From Saccharofermentans sp. (GTDB lineage: Bacteria > Bacillota > Clostridia > Saccharofermentanales > Saccharofermentanaceae): a stretch of 64,000 nt of DNA. The stretch covers positions 1-64,000 of the forward strand of contig JAILMW010000011.1 in assembly GCA_024692235.1 (NCBI GenBank), given 5' to 3'. Every line of letters starts with the position of its first letter. Position 1 is the first letter of the stretch. Shown here piece by piece: positions 30,024-39,002 of the stretch. Under the pieces are notes generated by a model, which did not search any database, was not told the origin of the DNA, and worked only from the letters and a program-made list of their open reading frames with translations. A program made the position numbers and the translations under genes.

Positions 30024-32315
30024 TCAGTAATTCTCTTCGCACGCTCTAATAAATCCCGCGAACATCTCAGCTTCGGGATAGATATCCCTTATCTTCGTGT
30101 AGGGAGTATAACGCTCTGCATCTATAAGCTTGGATATATCAAGACCTGCGGAAACTATATCTTCCTTAAGAGCTTTGTAAAGGTCGGGCTTGTCCTTCAC
30201 CTTTATGACATAGGAGTTGATACCGATCTTATAACCCAAGTCTCCTCCTCGAAGGCTGAAGGCCAGTACCTTCTTTGCATTCTCCGAAGAATTGCCTATA
30301 TAGATATTGTAGATGCCGTCTTCTACCGCATATCTCTTAAGTTCCTCGTCCCATATGCAGAGGGAGACGGAACTGAACATTAAAGTGCCCTGTATCTTCT
30401 GCCCGGGCTGAAGATAGTATTTGCCGAATGCACGAAGTTCCTTAACGGGCTTTATTACCTGAGACTCTTCCTGCCCGACATAGAGCTGCACTACTTCCGC
30501 TCCGTCCATGTCACCCGTGTTCTCTATCTCAAACCTTATGACCATATCCTCGCCGACGGAGATATTACTCTTCTCTACAGAGAATTCCCCTATATCGAAA
30601 GTGGTATAGGACAGTCCGTATCCGAAAGGATATAAAGGCTCGATCTTCCTCTTCTCATAACCTCTGTAGCCGACAAAGATTCCTTCGCCGTAGTAAGATG
30701 TATCTCCTTCGGGGTAGTTAAGGTAAGAAGGCATATCTTCTATCCTCTTCGGCCAGGAGAAAGGAAGCTTACCTGAAGGGTTTCTCTTGCCGTACATAAG
30801 ATCGGAGAGAGCCTTGGCGCCCTGCATTCCGGGATAGAATACGCAGAATAATGCATCTATCTCATTTAAGTATTCGCCGAGGTCAACGGGACCCGGAGTA
30901 TTAAGGATAAGGCATATCCTTCCTGACAGCAGAGAATTACGCTTTACTTCAAGAAGTCTGTCCAGGACTCTTCTTGTCTCCTCGGGAAGCTTAAGATCTT
31001 TCCTGTCAGATCCTTCAGAGGAATTTACCGAGCAAAGGACTACCGCTACCGACATGGGCTCGGCGGAATATATATCGTCTTCGCCGTAATAGACATCGGG
31101 AAGCTCTTCGTCGAGCTTTGTATTCCTGCTCGTAAATACCTGAGCACTTCCCTGACCGCATGTAAGGAGCCTTTCGCTTCCGTAGAGGACTACTTTCTCC
31201 GTTCCTGACAGGGGGAACACGCCGTTATTTTCCAGCATCACTATACCCTGAACTGCTGCTTCGTAAGCGATCTTATCGCCTGTTTCCATTATCTCTTCGG
31301 CTTCGTCCTGAGTGATCTTGGGACGGTAGTAGTACTTAGTAGCAAAGTCCTGAACTCTGCCGAAGGCTTCGTTTAAGTGATCTTTTGTAAGTCTTCCCTC
31401 TTCTAATGCCTTAAGGATATCGTCGCTCGGCCAGGGGCCCGGCATAAGAAGATCTATTCCCGCTTCTATCGCCTGTCCGGAATCTCCCGTGCAAGCACCC
31501 CAGTCGGTCATGTTAACTCCCGTGTAGCCCCACTCCTGACGAAGTATCTTTCGAAGAAGCCACTTGTGTTCAGTGCATTTCGTGCCGTTTATCTTAGGGT
31601 ACGAAGTCATGACGGTAGCAGCGCCTGCCTGAAGGCACATCTTAAATGCGGGGAGGTATATCTCTCGTAAGGTCCTCTCGGATATTATCTGATTGATCGT
31701 ATTTCGCTTATATTCAAGGTTGTTGGCGGCATAGTGCTTGACGTTAGAAGCTATCCCCTGACTCTCAACTCCCTTTACAAGCTCTCTTCCCATTACACCC
31801 GTAAGGAAAGGATCCTCCGAATATCCTTCGAAGAACCTGCCGTTCCTGGGATCACGCAGTATGTTGATGTTAGGGGTACCCAGGAGACAGTCGATACCGT
31901 ACATATTGGCTTCCTGTCCCAATACTTCACCTGTCTTGGCAGTAACGGCGGGATTCCAGGTGGAGGCAAGTAAGATGCCCGGAGGATAGCAGCCGGGAGC
32001 TATGTCGGTAAGTCCCGTCCTCATCTCCTCGCTGCCCTTTATGTATCTTCTAAGTTCCTTCTCCCTGTCGGTGAGTTTTCTGTCCTCGAAGAAGAAGTGC
32101 GCGACATTATCCAGCTCCGTTCTCGTGTATCCGTTCTGCTCGCAGTATTCAGCATAGAGGTTAACGAAAAGCTGCTCGAAGTTCATGCCCGTGCCGCCGT
32201 CGAGCATCTGTATCCTGCGGATATCCGCTTCGGGGATCTCCGTCGTTCCAAAAAAATCGGCACCGCATAGAAGCGATGCCTTTTTTATTATGCTTATGCC
32301 GTCAGTCGCTTTCAT
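30024..32315 (-). CDS. Glycoside hydrolase family 3 (beta-glucosidase-like), FnIII-like C-terminus
   Basis: 763 aa; PGILLASTWNPAVTAKTGEVLGQEA, GVNMTDWGAC nucleophile region, GRICLILNTPGPVDLGEYLNEIDALFCVFYPGMQGAKALSDLMYGKRNPSGKLPFSWP. Confidence 0.92.
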   Translation of the reverse strand: MKATDGISIIKKASLLCGADFFGTTEIPEADIRRIQMLDGGTGMNFEQLFVNLYAEYCEQNGYTRTELDNVAHFFFEDRKLTDREKELRRYIKGSEEMRTGLTDIAPGCYPPGILLASTWNPAVTAKTGEVLGQEANMYGIDCLLGTPNINILRDPRNGRFFEGYSEDPFLTGVMGRELVKGVESQGIASNVKHYAANNLEYKRNTINQIISERTLREIYLPAFKMCLQAGAATVMTSYPKINGTKCTEHKWLLRKILRQEWGYTGVNMTDWGACTGDSGQAIEAGIDLLMPGPWPSDDILKALEEGRLTKDHLNEAFGRVQDFATKYYYRPKITQDEAEEIMETGDKIAYEAAVQGIVMLENNGVFPLSGTEKVVLYGSERLLTCGQGSAQVFTSRNTKLDEELPDVYYGEDDIYSAEPMSVAVVLCSVNSSEGSDRKDLKLPEETRRVLDRLLEVKRNSLLSGRICLILNTPGPVDLGEYLNEIDALFCVFYPGMQGAKALSDLMYGKRNPSGKLPFSWPKRIEDMPSYLNYPEGDTSYYGEGIFVGYRGYEKRKIEPLYPFGYGLSYTTFDIGEFSVEKSNISVGEDMVIRFEIENTGDMDGAEVVQLYVGQEESQVIKPVKELRAFGKYYLQPGQKIQGTLMFSSVSLCIWDEELKRYAVEDGIYNIYIGNSSENAKKVLAFSLRGGDLGYKIGINSYVIKVKDKPDLYKALKEDIVSAGLDISKLIDAERYTPYTKIRDIYPEAEMFAGFIRACEENY

Positions 32316-32319
32316 GTAC

Positions 32320-32754
32320 TTATTGTACTATAGCGAACTTCAATGTGCACTTAACAGCTGTCTTGCCGTCAACAGTTGCTTCAGCCTCACCTACTCCGAC
32401 GGGACCTCTTACCTGAGTGATCTTTGTCTCAAGTCTTACTGTGTCGCCGGGAAGGATCTGTCTTTTGAACTTACAGTTATCGATACCTGCAAATACTGCG
32501 ATCTTACCCTTGAACTCCTCCTGGGAAAGGATAGCAACGGCACCTGTCTGTGCGAGAGCCTCTACCATGAGAACGCCGGGAGTAATGGGGTAATCAGGGA
32601 AGTGTCCTCTGAAGAAGGACTCATCGTATGTGATGTTCTTATATGCGATGCAGTACTGGCCGGGCTCGTAGTCCTCTACCTTGTCGATAAGAAGGAAAGG
32701 ATGTCTGTGGGGGATGATCTCCATTATGCCCTTAAGGTCAAGTGAATTAGCCAT
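32320..32754 (-). CDS. fabZ: 3-hydroxyacyl-ACP dehydratase FabZ
   Basis: 144 aa; [46 protein letters not shown]. Confidence 0.97.
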   Translation of the reverse strand: MANSLDLKGIMEIIPHRHPFLLIDKVEDYEPGQYCIAYKNITYDESFFRGHFPDYPITPGVLMVEALAQTGAVAILSQEEFKGKIAVFAGIDNCKFKRQILPGDTVRLETKITQVRGPVGVGEAEATVDGKTAVKCTLKFAIVQ

Positions 32755-32773
32755 TAGTTTGTCCTCCTTTGAA

Positions 32774-34009
32774 TTACTCTTCGTACTTCTTGATAAGGAT
32801 AGTAGCGTTATGTCCGCCGAATCCCAAGTTGTTGCTCATTGCGTAAGTGATATCTTTATGCTTGCCCTCGAAGAATGTGTAGTCGAGATCAAGCTCTTCC
32901 TCACTCTCCTTGGAACCTGCAGTAACGTGAACATAGCTGTTCTCGATCGCCTTTACCATAACGATGAACTCGACGCCGCCTGCGCCTCCGAGGAGATGTC
33001 CGATCATGGACTTGGTGGAGTTGATTGCTACGTTCTTAGCCTCGTCACCGAAAGCATACTTGATGGCTCTTGTCTCGAAGAGGTCGTTATGGTGTGTGGA
33101 AGTACCGTGAGCATTGATGTAGTCAACATCCTTAGGCTCGATACCTGCTTCCTGCATGGCGATCTTCATTGCCATACCTGCACCGGAACCGTCCTCTGCA
33201 GGAGATGTGATATGGTAAGCATCGTTAGTAGCACCGTATCCTACAACCTCTGCAAGGATCTTAGCGCCTCTTGCCTTAGCGTGCTCTAATTCCTCGAGAA
33301 CTACGACACCTGAACCTTCACCGATAACAAAACCGTCTCGGTCCTTGTCGAAAGGTCTTGAAGCCGTCTTGGGATCTGTGGAATTGGAAAGAGCAGTAAG
33401 GGAGATAAAGCCCTGTACTCCGAGAGGACATACAGCTGCCTCTGCACCGCCTGCGAGCATTACGTCAGCATCACCCCACTTGATTGCCTTGAAAGCATCA
33501 CCTATGGAGTGAGAACCGGAAGCACAGGCAGTAACGATATCTATGTTCTTACCCTTCATGCCGAACTTGATGGCGATATTAGCGGAAGCCATGTTAGAGA
33601 TCATCATGGGGATATAGAAAGGATTTACCTTCTTGCCTTCCATGAGCTTTGTATGCTCTCTCTCGTTTGCCTGCATGGATCCGATACCGGAGCTTACGAT
33701 AACACCTACACGGAAAGGATCTTCCTTAGTCATATCAAGACCGGACTGTTCTACTGCCTCACAAGCTGCAGCTACTGCATACTGTGAGAAGAGCTCCATC
33801 CTCTTAGCTGTCTTGAAGTCCATGTACTTTGTGGGATCAAAGTCCTTGACCTCACCTGCCATAGTTGCCTTATATCCTGTAGTATCGAACTTAGTGATGG
33901 GGCCGATAGCGACCTTACCTTCTACAAGTCCGTTCCAGAAGCTCTCAACATCGTTACCGAGGGGTGTGATAGCACCCATACCCGTAACTACAACTCTTTT
34001 TGTTTCCAT
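32774..34009 (-). CDS. fabF: Beta-ketoacyl-ACP synthase II
   Basis: 411 aa; [61 protein letters not shown]. Confidence 0.97.
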   Translation of the reverse strand: METKRVVVTGMGAITPLGNDVESFWNGLVEGKVAIGPITKFDTTGYKATMAGEVKDFDPTKYMDFKTAKRMELFSQYAVAAACEAVEQSGLDMTKEDPFRVGVIVSSGIGSMQANEREHTKLMEGKKVNPFYIPMMISNMASANIAIKFGMKGKNIDIVTACASGSHSIGDAFKAIKWGDADVMLAGGAEAAVCPLGVQGFISLTALSNSTDPKTASRPFDKDRDGFVIGEGSGVVVLEELEHAKARGAKILAEVVGYGATNDAYHITSPAEDGSGAGMAMKIAMQEAGIEPKDVDYINAHGTSTHHNDLFETRAIKYAFGDEAKNVAINSTKSMIGHLLGGAGGVEFIVMVKAIENSYVHVTAGSKESEEELDLDYTFFEGKHKDITYAMSNNLGFGGHNATILIKKYEE

Positions 34010-34038
34010 CTTATCTTTTTCCTCGTTCTTATTCTCGA

Positions 34039-34776
34039 TTACATGTGCATTCCGCCGTCTACGGAAAGGACCTGACCTGTGATATAGGAAGCATCATCTG
34101 ATACGAAGAATCCTACTGCATTGGCGATATCCTCTACCTGACCGTATCTCTTCAAGGGGATACCTGCGAGCATCTGCTCCTTGACCTTCTCGGGAAGAAC
34201 GTCAGTCATGGGAGTCTGAACGAATCCGGGAGCGATGGCATTACATGTGATGTTCTTACCTGCATACTCTCTTGCGGCACTCTTAGTGATACCGATAACG
34301 CCTGCCTTAGATGCAGAGTAGTTGACCTGGCATGCATTGCCCTGAAGTCCTACGATAGAAGAGATAGAAACGATGCGGCCGTACTTCTGCTTGCTCATTA
34401 CGGGAACTACTTCACGGAAGAAGTTGTATGTACCCTTGAGGTTAACTGCGATAACGGAATCAAAATCAGCTTCGCTCATCCTTACGAGGAATCCGTCTCT
34501 TGTGATACCTGCGTTGTTAACAAGTGCATCGATGGATCCGAATGTGGAAGCTACGTCTGCTACTGTCTCCTTAACGCTCTCGCTTGAAGATACATCGCAT
34601 CTGTAAGCCTTAGTATCAACGCCGTACTCCTTAGCGATCTCATCAGCTGTCTCCTGGGATCCTTCGATGGGGCATGCGTCTACTACTGCGATGTTATAAC
34701 CCATCTTTGCGAGCTTAACTGCGATAGCCTTACCGATTCCTCTGGCACTTCCTGTTACGATTGCTGTCTTAGCCAT
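34039..34776 (-). CDS. fabG: 3-oxoacyl-ACP reductase
   Basis: 245 aa; TGSARGIGKAIAVKLA, YSASKAGVIGITKSAAREYAGKNITCNAIAPGFVQTPMTD. Confidence 0.95.
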   Translation of the reverse strand: MAKTAIVTGSARGIGKAIAVKLAKMGYNIAVVDACPIEGSQETADEIAKEYGVDTKAYRCDVSSSESVKETVADVASTFGSIDALVNNAGITRDGFLVRMSEADFDSVIAVNLKGTYNFFREVVPVMSKQKYGRIVSISSIVGLQGNACQVNYSASKAGVIGITKSAAREYAGKNITCNAIAPGFVQTPMTDVLPEKVKEQMLAGIPLKRYGQVEDIANAVGFFVSDDASYITGQVLSVDGGMHM

Positions 34777-34794
34777 GTTACTTGTCCTCCGAAT

Positions 34795-35724
34795 TTATTT
34801 TGCAAGTTCTGCGATCGCAGCTGCGGCTGCGTCAATATCTTCTACTGTGGATACGTTGATCACGGGGATCTCGGGTACTGTCTTCTTAACAAATCCCGCG
34901 ATGGTCTTACCGGGACCGATCTCAACAAATACGTCTACGCCCAAGTCCTTCATCTTAAGAAGTGTCTGCTCCCACATAACGGAAGAAGATACCTGTGTCT
35001 GAAGAAGGTCTCTTATATTAGTCGTATCCTCTACTACTTCTGCAGTAGCATTTGCGATATAAGGGATCTTAAGGTCTGAGATCTCCGCCTTATCAAGCTC
35101 AAGTCTTAACTTATCACCTGCGCCCTTGAGCATGGGAGAATGGAAAGGTCCTGATACCTTAAGCTCGATAGCTCTCTTGGCACCCTTCTCGGATAATGCC
35201 TCCATACCCTTACATACTGCTTCCTTCTCGCCTGTGATAACGATCTGGCCGGGGCAATTGTAATTAGCTACTGATGCGCCTTCGATGGGAGCTACCGTCT
35301 CTTCGATAGTCTCCTTGGGAAGGCCTATGATGGCAGCCATCGTTCCCTGACCTGCGGGTACGTAAGAGCTCATGAGATTACCTCTGATCCTTGTAAGTCT
35401 TACAGCCTCATCGAAAGTCATGGCGCCTGCAGTAACAAGTGCGCAGTACTCTCCGAGGGAAAGACCTGCCGTGATGTCGGGATGGATGCCCTTATCTTCA
35501 AGAGCCTTGCTCATGATGGAGCAAGCAGTAACGAGTGCGGGCTGCGTGTACTCAGTTACATGGATATCTTCATTCTCTTCGAAGAGGATGTGCTCCATAT
35601 CAAAGCCTGCTGCGTCTGTTGCTCTCTTTACCATATCCTTGGCATAGTCGAACTTATCGTAGAAGTCCTTTGCCATGCCTACTGCCTGTACTCCCTGACC
35701 GGGATAAACAAATGCGATCTTCAT
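34795..35724 (-). CDS. fabD: Malonyl-CoA:ACP transacylase
   Basis: IAFVYPGQGVQAVGM, AGLSLGEYCAL; start MKIAF at 35724 within ORF 34795..35736. Confidence 0.96.
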   Translation of the reverse strand: MKIAFVYPGQGVQAVGMAKDFYDKFDYAKDMVKRATDAAGFDMEHILFEENEDIHVTEYTQPALVTACSIMSKALEDKGIHPDITAGLSLGEYCALVTAGAMTFDEAVRLTRIRGNLMSSYVPAGQGTMAAIIGLPKETIEETVAPIEGASVANYNCPGQIVITGEKEAVCKGMEALSEKGAKRAIELKVSGPFHSPMLKGAGDKLRLELDKAEISDLKIPYIANATAEVVEDTTNIRDLLQTQVSSSVMWEQTLLKMKDLGVDVFVEIGPGKTIAGFVKKTVPEIPVINVSTVEDIDAAAAAIAELAK

Positions 35725-35729
35725 ACTTC

Positions 35730-36665
35730 TTAACAAATCTCCTTTGCGTTCTTAAGGAGCTTATTTGCCTCCTCGAACATATCGTCGATGATCTTCTGAA
35801 CGGGTCTGATCTCATTGATCATTCCGGAGATCTGACCTGCCATGAACGTACCTGCCTTGGTATCGCCCTCGACAACAGCCTTACGAAGGGAACCTACGCC
35901 CAATGCCTCAAGCTCCTCAAAGCTTGCATGAGCCTCTTCGAGCTCCAAGTACTTAGCAGTAAGCTGATTTCTGATCTGTCTTACGGGAGCACCTGCTGCG
36001 CGGCCCGTAACTCTCGTAGATGTATCCTTGGCCTTGATGATCATCTCTTTGTAGTTCTGGTGGATATTAACTTCCTCGGAAGCGCAGAATACAGTTCCGC
36101 ACTGGACTGCCTCCGCACCGAGCATGAAGGATGCTGCGACACCTCTGCCGTCAGCGATACCGCCTGCTGCAACTACGGGGATATTAACTGCATCTACTAC
36201 CTGGGGAACAAGAGCCATTGTAGTGATCTCACCTACATGTCCGCCGGACTCCGTACCCTCTGCGATAACTGCATCGGCGCCGTCCTTCTCCATCTTCTTT
36301 GCAAGAGCAACGGAAGGAACTACGGGAATAACGATGATGCCTGCTTCCTTCCACATGGGAATGAACTTACCTGCGGAACCTGCACCTGTTGTTACTACCT
36401 TTACCTTCTCCTCTGCAAGTACTTCTGCGATCTGGGGAGCTCTGGGATTCATGAGCATAACATTAACGCCGAAAGGCTTGTCCGTAAGCTCACGGCACTT
36501 GTGGATCTGATCTCTGATCCAGTTCTCGTCTGCGCCGCCGCATCCGATGATTCCGAGTCCGCCTGCATTACTTACTGCAGCGGCGATGTGGTAATCAGCT
36601 ACCCAGGCCATACCGCCCTGGAAGATAGGATACTTAATTCCGATCATGTCTGTGATCTTTGTCAT
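35730..36665 (-). CDS. fabK: Enoyl-ACP reductase II (FMN-dependent, FabK type)
   Basis: 311 aa; KYPIFQGGMAWVADYHIAAAVSNAGGLGIIGCG, PVVAAGGIADGRGVAASFMLGAEAVQCGTVF. Confidence 0.92.
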   Translation of the reverse strand: MTKITDMIGIKYPIFQGGMAWVADYHIAAAVSNAGGLGIIGCGGADENWIRDQIHKCRELTDKPFGVNVMLMNPRAPQIAEVLAEEKVKVVTTGAGSAGKFIPMWKEAGIIVIPVVPSVALAKKMEKDGADAVIAEGTESGGHVGEITTMALVPQVVDAVNIPVVAAGGIADGRGVAASFMLGAEAVQCGTVFCASEEVNIHQNYKEMIIKAKDTSTRVTGRAAGAPVRQIRNQLTAKYLELEEAHASFEELEALGVGSLRKAVVEGDTKAGTFMAGQISGMINEIRPVQKIIDDMFEEANKLLKNAKEIC

Positions 36666-36686
36666 AGTGTTCTTGCTCCTTCCGAA

Positions 36687-37661
36687 TCAATAAACAAAAT
36701 AGTTGGCACCCCATGTAAGACCGCCTCCGAAGGAAGACATAACGATCTTGTCGCCCTTCTTGAGCCTGCCGTCCTTCTTCATCTCCGTTAAGAGGATCGG
36801 AATGGATGCCGATGATGTGTTACCTGTGTTCTGGATATTCATGGGGAACTTCTCGAGAGGTACGTTAAGCTTCTTAGCCGTAGCCTCGATGATCCTCTTA
36901 TTTGCCTGATGGAATACGAAGTGATCTATCTCATCCATCTTAAAGCCGTACTTAGCGGAGAGTTCTTCGATAAGAGCAGGGATCTCCGTTACTACGAATC
37001 TGAATACTTCCCTGCCGTTCATATACATGAATGTCGACTGCAAAAAGCCCTCTTCGTCAACTCTCTTAGGCTGCTTCATGGACTCGCAGTGAAGGCAGCC
37101 GCCTCTCTTCATGGAAGCCTTCATGATGAAGCTGTTCTTCTCGCCTTCCTCTGCACGGAGCACTGCGGCGCCCGCACCGTCACCGAAGAGGATACATGTT
37201 CCTCTGTCGTTCCAGTCTACAAAATTAGAAAGGCACTCGGCTCCGAGTACAAGAACAGTCTTTGCATTGCCTGTCTCGATAAAGCCCTGTGCCGTGTTAT
37301 ATGCCGCGATGAATCCGGGACAAGCCGAATTAACGTCAAAGCAAGCACATCCGTCTGCACCTATAGCACCCTGTACGCAGCAGGCGATACCCGGGAATGC
37401 CAGATCGGGAGTAGTGGAAGCTGCTACGATAAGATCGATCTCGGAAGGATCGATACCCGCATCCTCGATAGCAGCCTTTGCTGCTTTGCAAGCCATAGTG
37501 GAAGCCTTATCCTCCACCGCGTCAGCTATATGACGCTGCTTGATGCCCGTTCTCTCGGTGATCCATTCGTCATTTGTCTCGACCATCTTGGAGAGGTCGT
37601 CATTAGTAAGTATCTTCGGAGGCAGATAAGAGCCAAGTCCGATGATTTTTCCGGTCAACAT
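36687..37661 (-). CDS. fabH: Beta-ketoacyl-ACP synthase III
   Basis: 324 aa; TNDEWITERTGIKQRHIA, ACFDVNSACPGFIAAY, FVFHQANKRIIEA, NTGNTSSASIP. Confidence 0.97.
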   Translation of the reverse strand: MLTGKIIGLGSYLPPKILTNDDLSKMVETNDEWITERTGIKQRHIADAVEDKASTMACKAAKAAIEDAGIDPSEIDLIVAASTTPDLAFPGIACCVQGAIGADGCACFDVNSACPGFIAAYNTAQGFIETGNAKTVLVLGAECLSNFVDWNDRGTCILFGDGAGAAVLRAEEGEKNSFIMKASMKRGGCLHCESMKQPKRVDEEGFLQSTFMYMNGREVFRFVVTEIPALIEELSAKYGFKMDEIDHFVFHQANKRIIEATAKKLNVPLEKFPMNIQNTGNTSSASIPILLTEMKKDGRLKKGDKIVMSSFGGGLTWGANYFVY

Positions 37662-37682
37662 AGAATACCGCCTTTATAAATC

Positions 37683-37697
37683 CTTTGATAATCAAAG
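37683..37697 (-). promoter_or_regulatory. FabT-like operator palindrome upstream of fabH
   Basis: 15-nt palindrome CTTTGATAATCAAAG directly adjoining the predicted -10 of the fabH promoter. Confidence 0.6.
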
Positions 37698-37724
37698 TAT
37701 TACACAACGGTGTTTTGCCGTCAA
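37696..37724 (-). promoter_or_regulatory. Predicted sigma-A-type promoter for the fab cluster
   Basis: Minus strand TTGACG (37724-37719), 16-17 nt spacer, TAATACT. Confidence 0.55.
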
Positions 37725-37773
37725 TAGAAACATTGGGGCAGAAATCGGGTATTGGCCGATATAAAAGCTTATA

Positions 37774-38664
37774 TCAGAACAACTGAAGCTGAGCCCATGC
37801 TCCTTCAAGAGGAACATCCGTCATCTTTATTATCCCGGCCTTTGTAAGTTCGTTCTCGCTCTCATAGGAATTCTTATTCACTTTGGCGGGAGCAAGGTAG
37901 CACCTTACTTTAGCTTCCGTTGCACGACGAACAAAATCGGGCAATGTCTTGCTGTTCTGCGTGCCCGAATGGTATGCCTCGATAAGCACCATATCGTACA
38001 AAGAAGGATCTATCGTCTCGTAGGGGAATCCCGGCACGTTAGGTACCGTAAGTATCTTGGGGATGCTCTCCTTCTCGAGAAATTCCATGACGGACTTACG
38101 ATCAAGGAATACTTCCGTACCCTTCACGGCAAACTTCTTATGGTCTCCGTTATAGTCCGCATCCGTCGCCTGCCATGCGGGAACAAAAGTGGAATCTTCC
38201 ATGAAGGAATCGCAGAAGACGATACCGAAGGTCTTGCGGCCGGCTTCGCTTAGGGCACCTGCCCCCAGGAGTGCCAGTGAGAACTTAATATTCTTGATGG
38301 CATCGGTCTTCTGATCGTCAGGAGGAAGCTTACTTCCCGTTATTACTACCGGTATATCCAGGAAGGACAATACTCGTACGGCCAGCTGCGCAAAGTATGC
38401 GGCAGTATCCGTTCCGTGAAGAATAAGGACTCCGTCGGGACGATCCTTCTCCACTTCAGCAATTATCGCGCGGAATGCCGCCTTGTAGTCAGCAACTGTC
38501 GCATCTTCCGAAGAATATGTAAGAGGACTTATCTTACGAAGGTTAAATCCCGCTCCTGCCTTGTTCCAGAACTTATCGTTCACGGTAGAGCCGAGCTTTA
38601 TATTCTTTCCTTCAATATGTGATCCGATGGTGCCTCCCAAGAGGCATACGAGAATGTTGTTCAT
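37774..38664 (-). CDS. L-asparaginase (type I-like)
   Basis: 296 aa; LLGGTIGSHI, GVLILHGTDTAAYFAQLAVR, PVVITGSKLPPDDQKTDAIKNI. Confidence 0.88.
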   Translation of the reverse strand: MNNILVCLLGGTIGSHIEGKNIKLGSTVNDKFWNKAGAGFNLRKISPLTYSSEDATVADYKAAFRAIIAEVEKDRPDGVLILHGTDTAAYFAQLAVRVLSFLDIPVVITGSKLPPDDQKTDAIKNIKFSLALLGAGALSEAGRKTFGIVFCDSFMEDSTFVPAWQATDADYNGDHKKFAVKGTEVFLDRKSVMEFLEKESIPKILTVPNVPGFPYETIDPSLYDMVLIEAYHSGTQNSKTLPDFVRRATEAKVRCYLAPAKVNKNSYESENELTKAGIIKMTDVPLEGAWAQLQLF

Positions 38665-38987
38665 TGCTTGGTACTCCTGTTGTAGTCATCCCTGGAGGCA
38701 CGCTCGAGATCCGTCCCGGAAAGGTAATCCTTCAGACGCTCCATTATCCGTTCTTCCTCCTCGTCTGCAAAGCCTCTAAACACGACTTCGCTTATATCCG
38801 AATCCTGAAAATACAGATGACGATTTCCTATACCTTCAGGGTACAGTACAGCCGCATAATCGAACATCTTGGGCTTATCCCCCTTCTTCAGTACGACAGA
38901 GATCGCACGTCCGGTTATCATAAAACGCTTATCATTACCTGCTACCTTAACGATCGTACCCAAAGGCTTATAATCTATCATCTGCAT
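38661..38987 (-). CDS. DUF4176-like protein (family linked to T7SS/LXG loci)
   Basis: 108 aa; LGTIVKVAGNDKRFMITGRAISV...MFDYAAVLYPEGIGNRHLYFQDSDISEVVFRGFADEEEERIMERL resembles the DUF4176 pattern; 4-nt overlap with asparaginase. Confidence 0.7.
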   Translation of the reverse strand: MQMIDYKPLGTIVKVAGNDKRFMITGRAISVVLKKGDKPKMFDYAAVLYPEGIGNRHLYFQDSDISEVVFRGFADEEEERIMERLKDYLSGTDLERASRDDYNRSTKQ

Positions 38988-39002
38988 CTTAGCTCTCCTT
39001 AG

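Noticed and set aside
35535-36791. 418-aa plus-strand ORF
   Set aside because: Antisense to fabK/fabD; shadow ORF.
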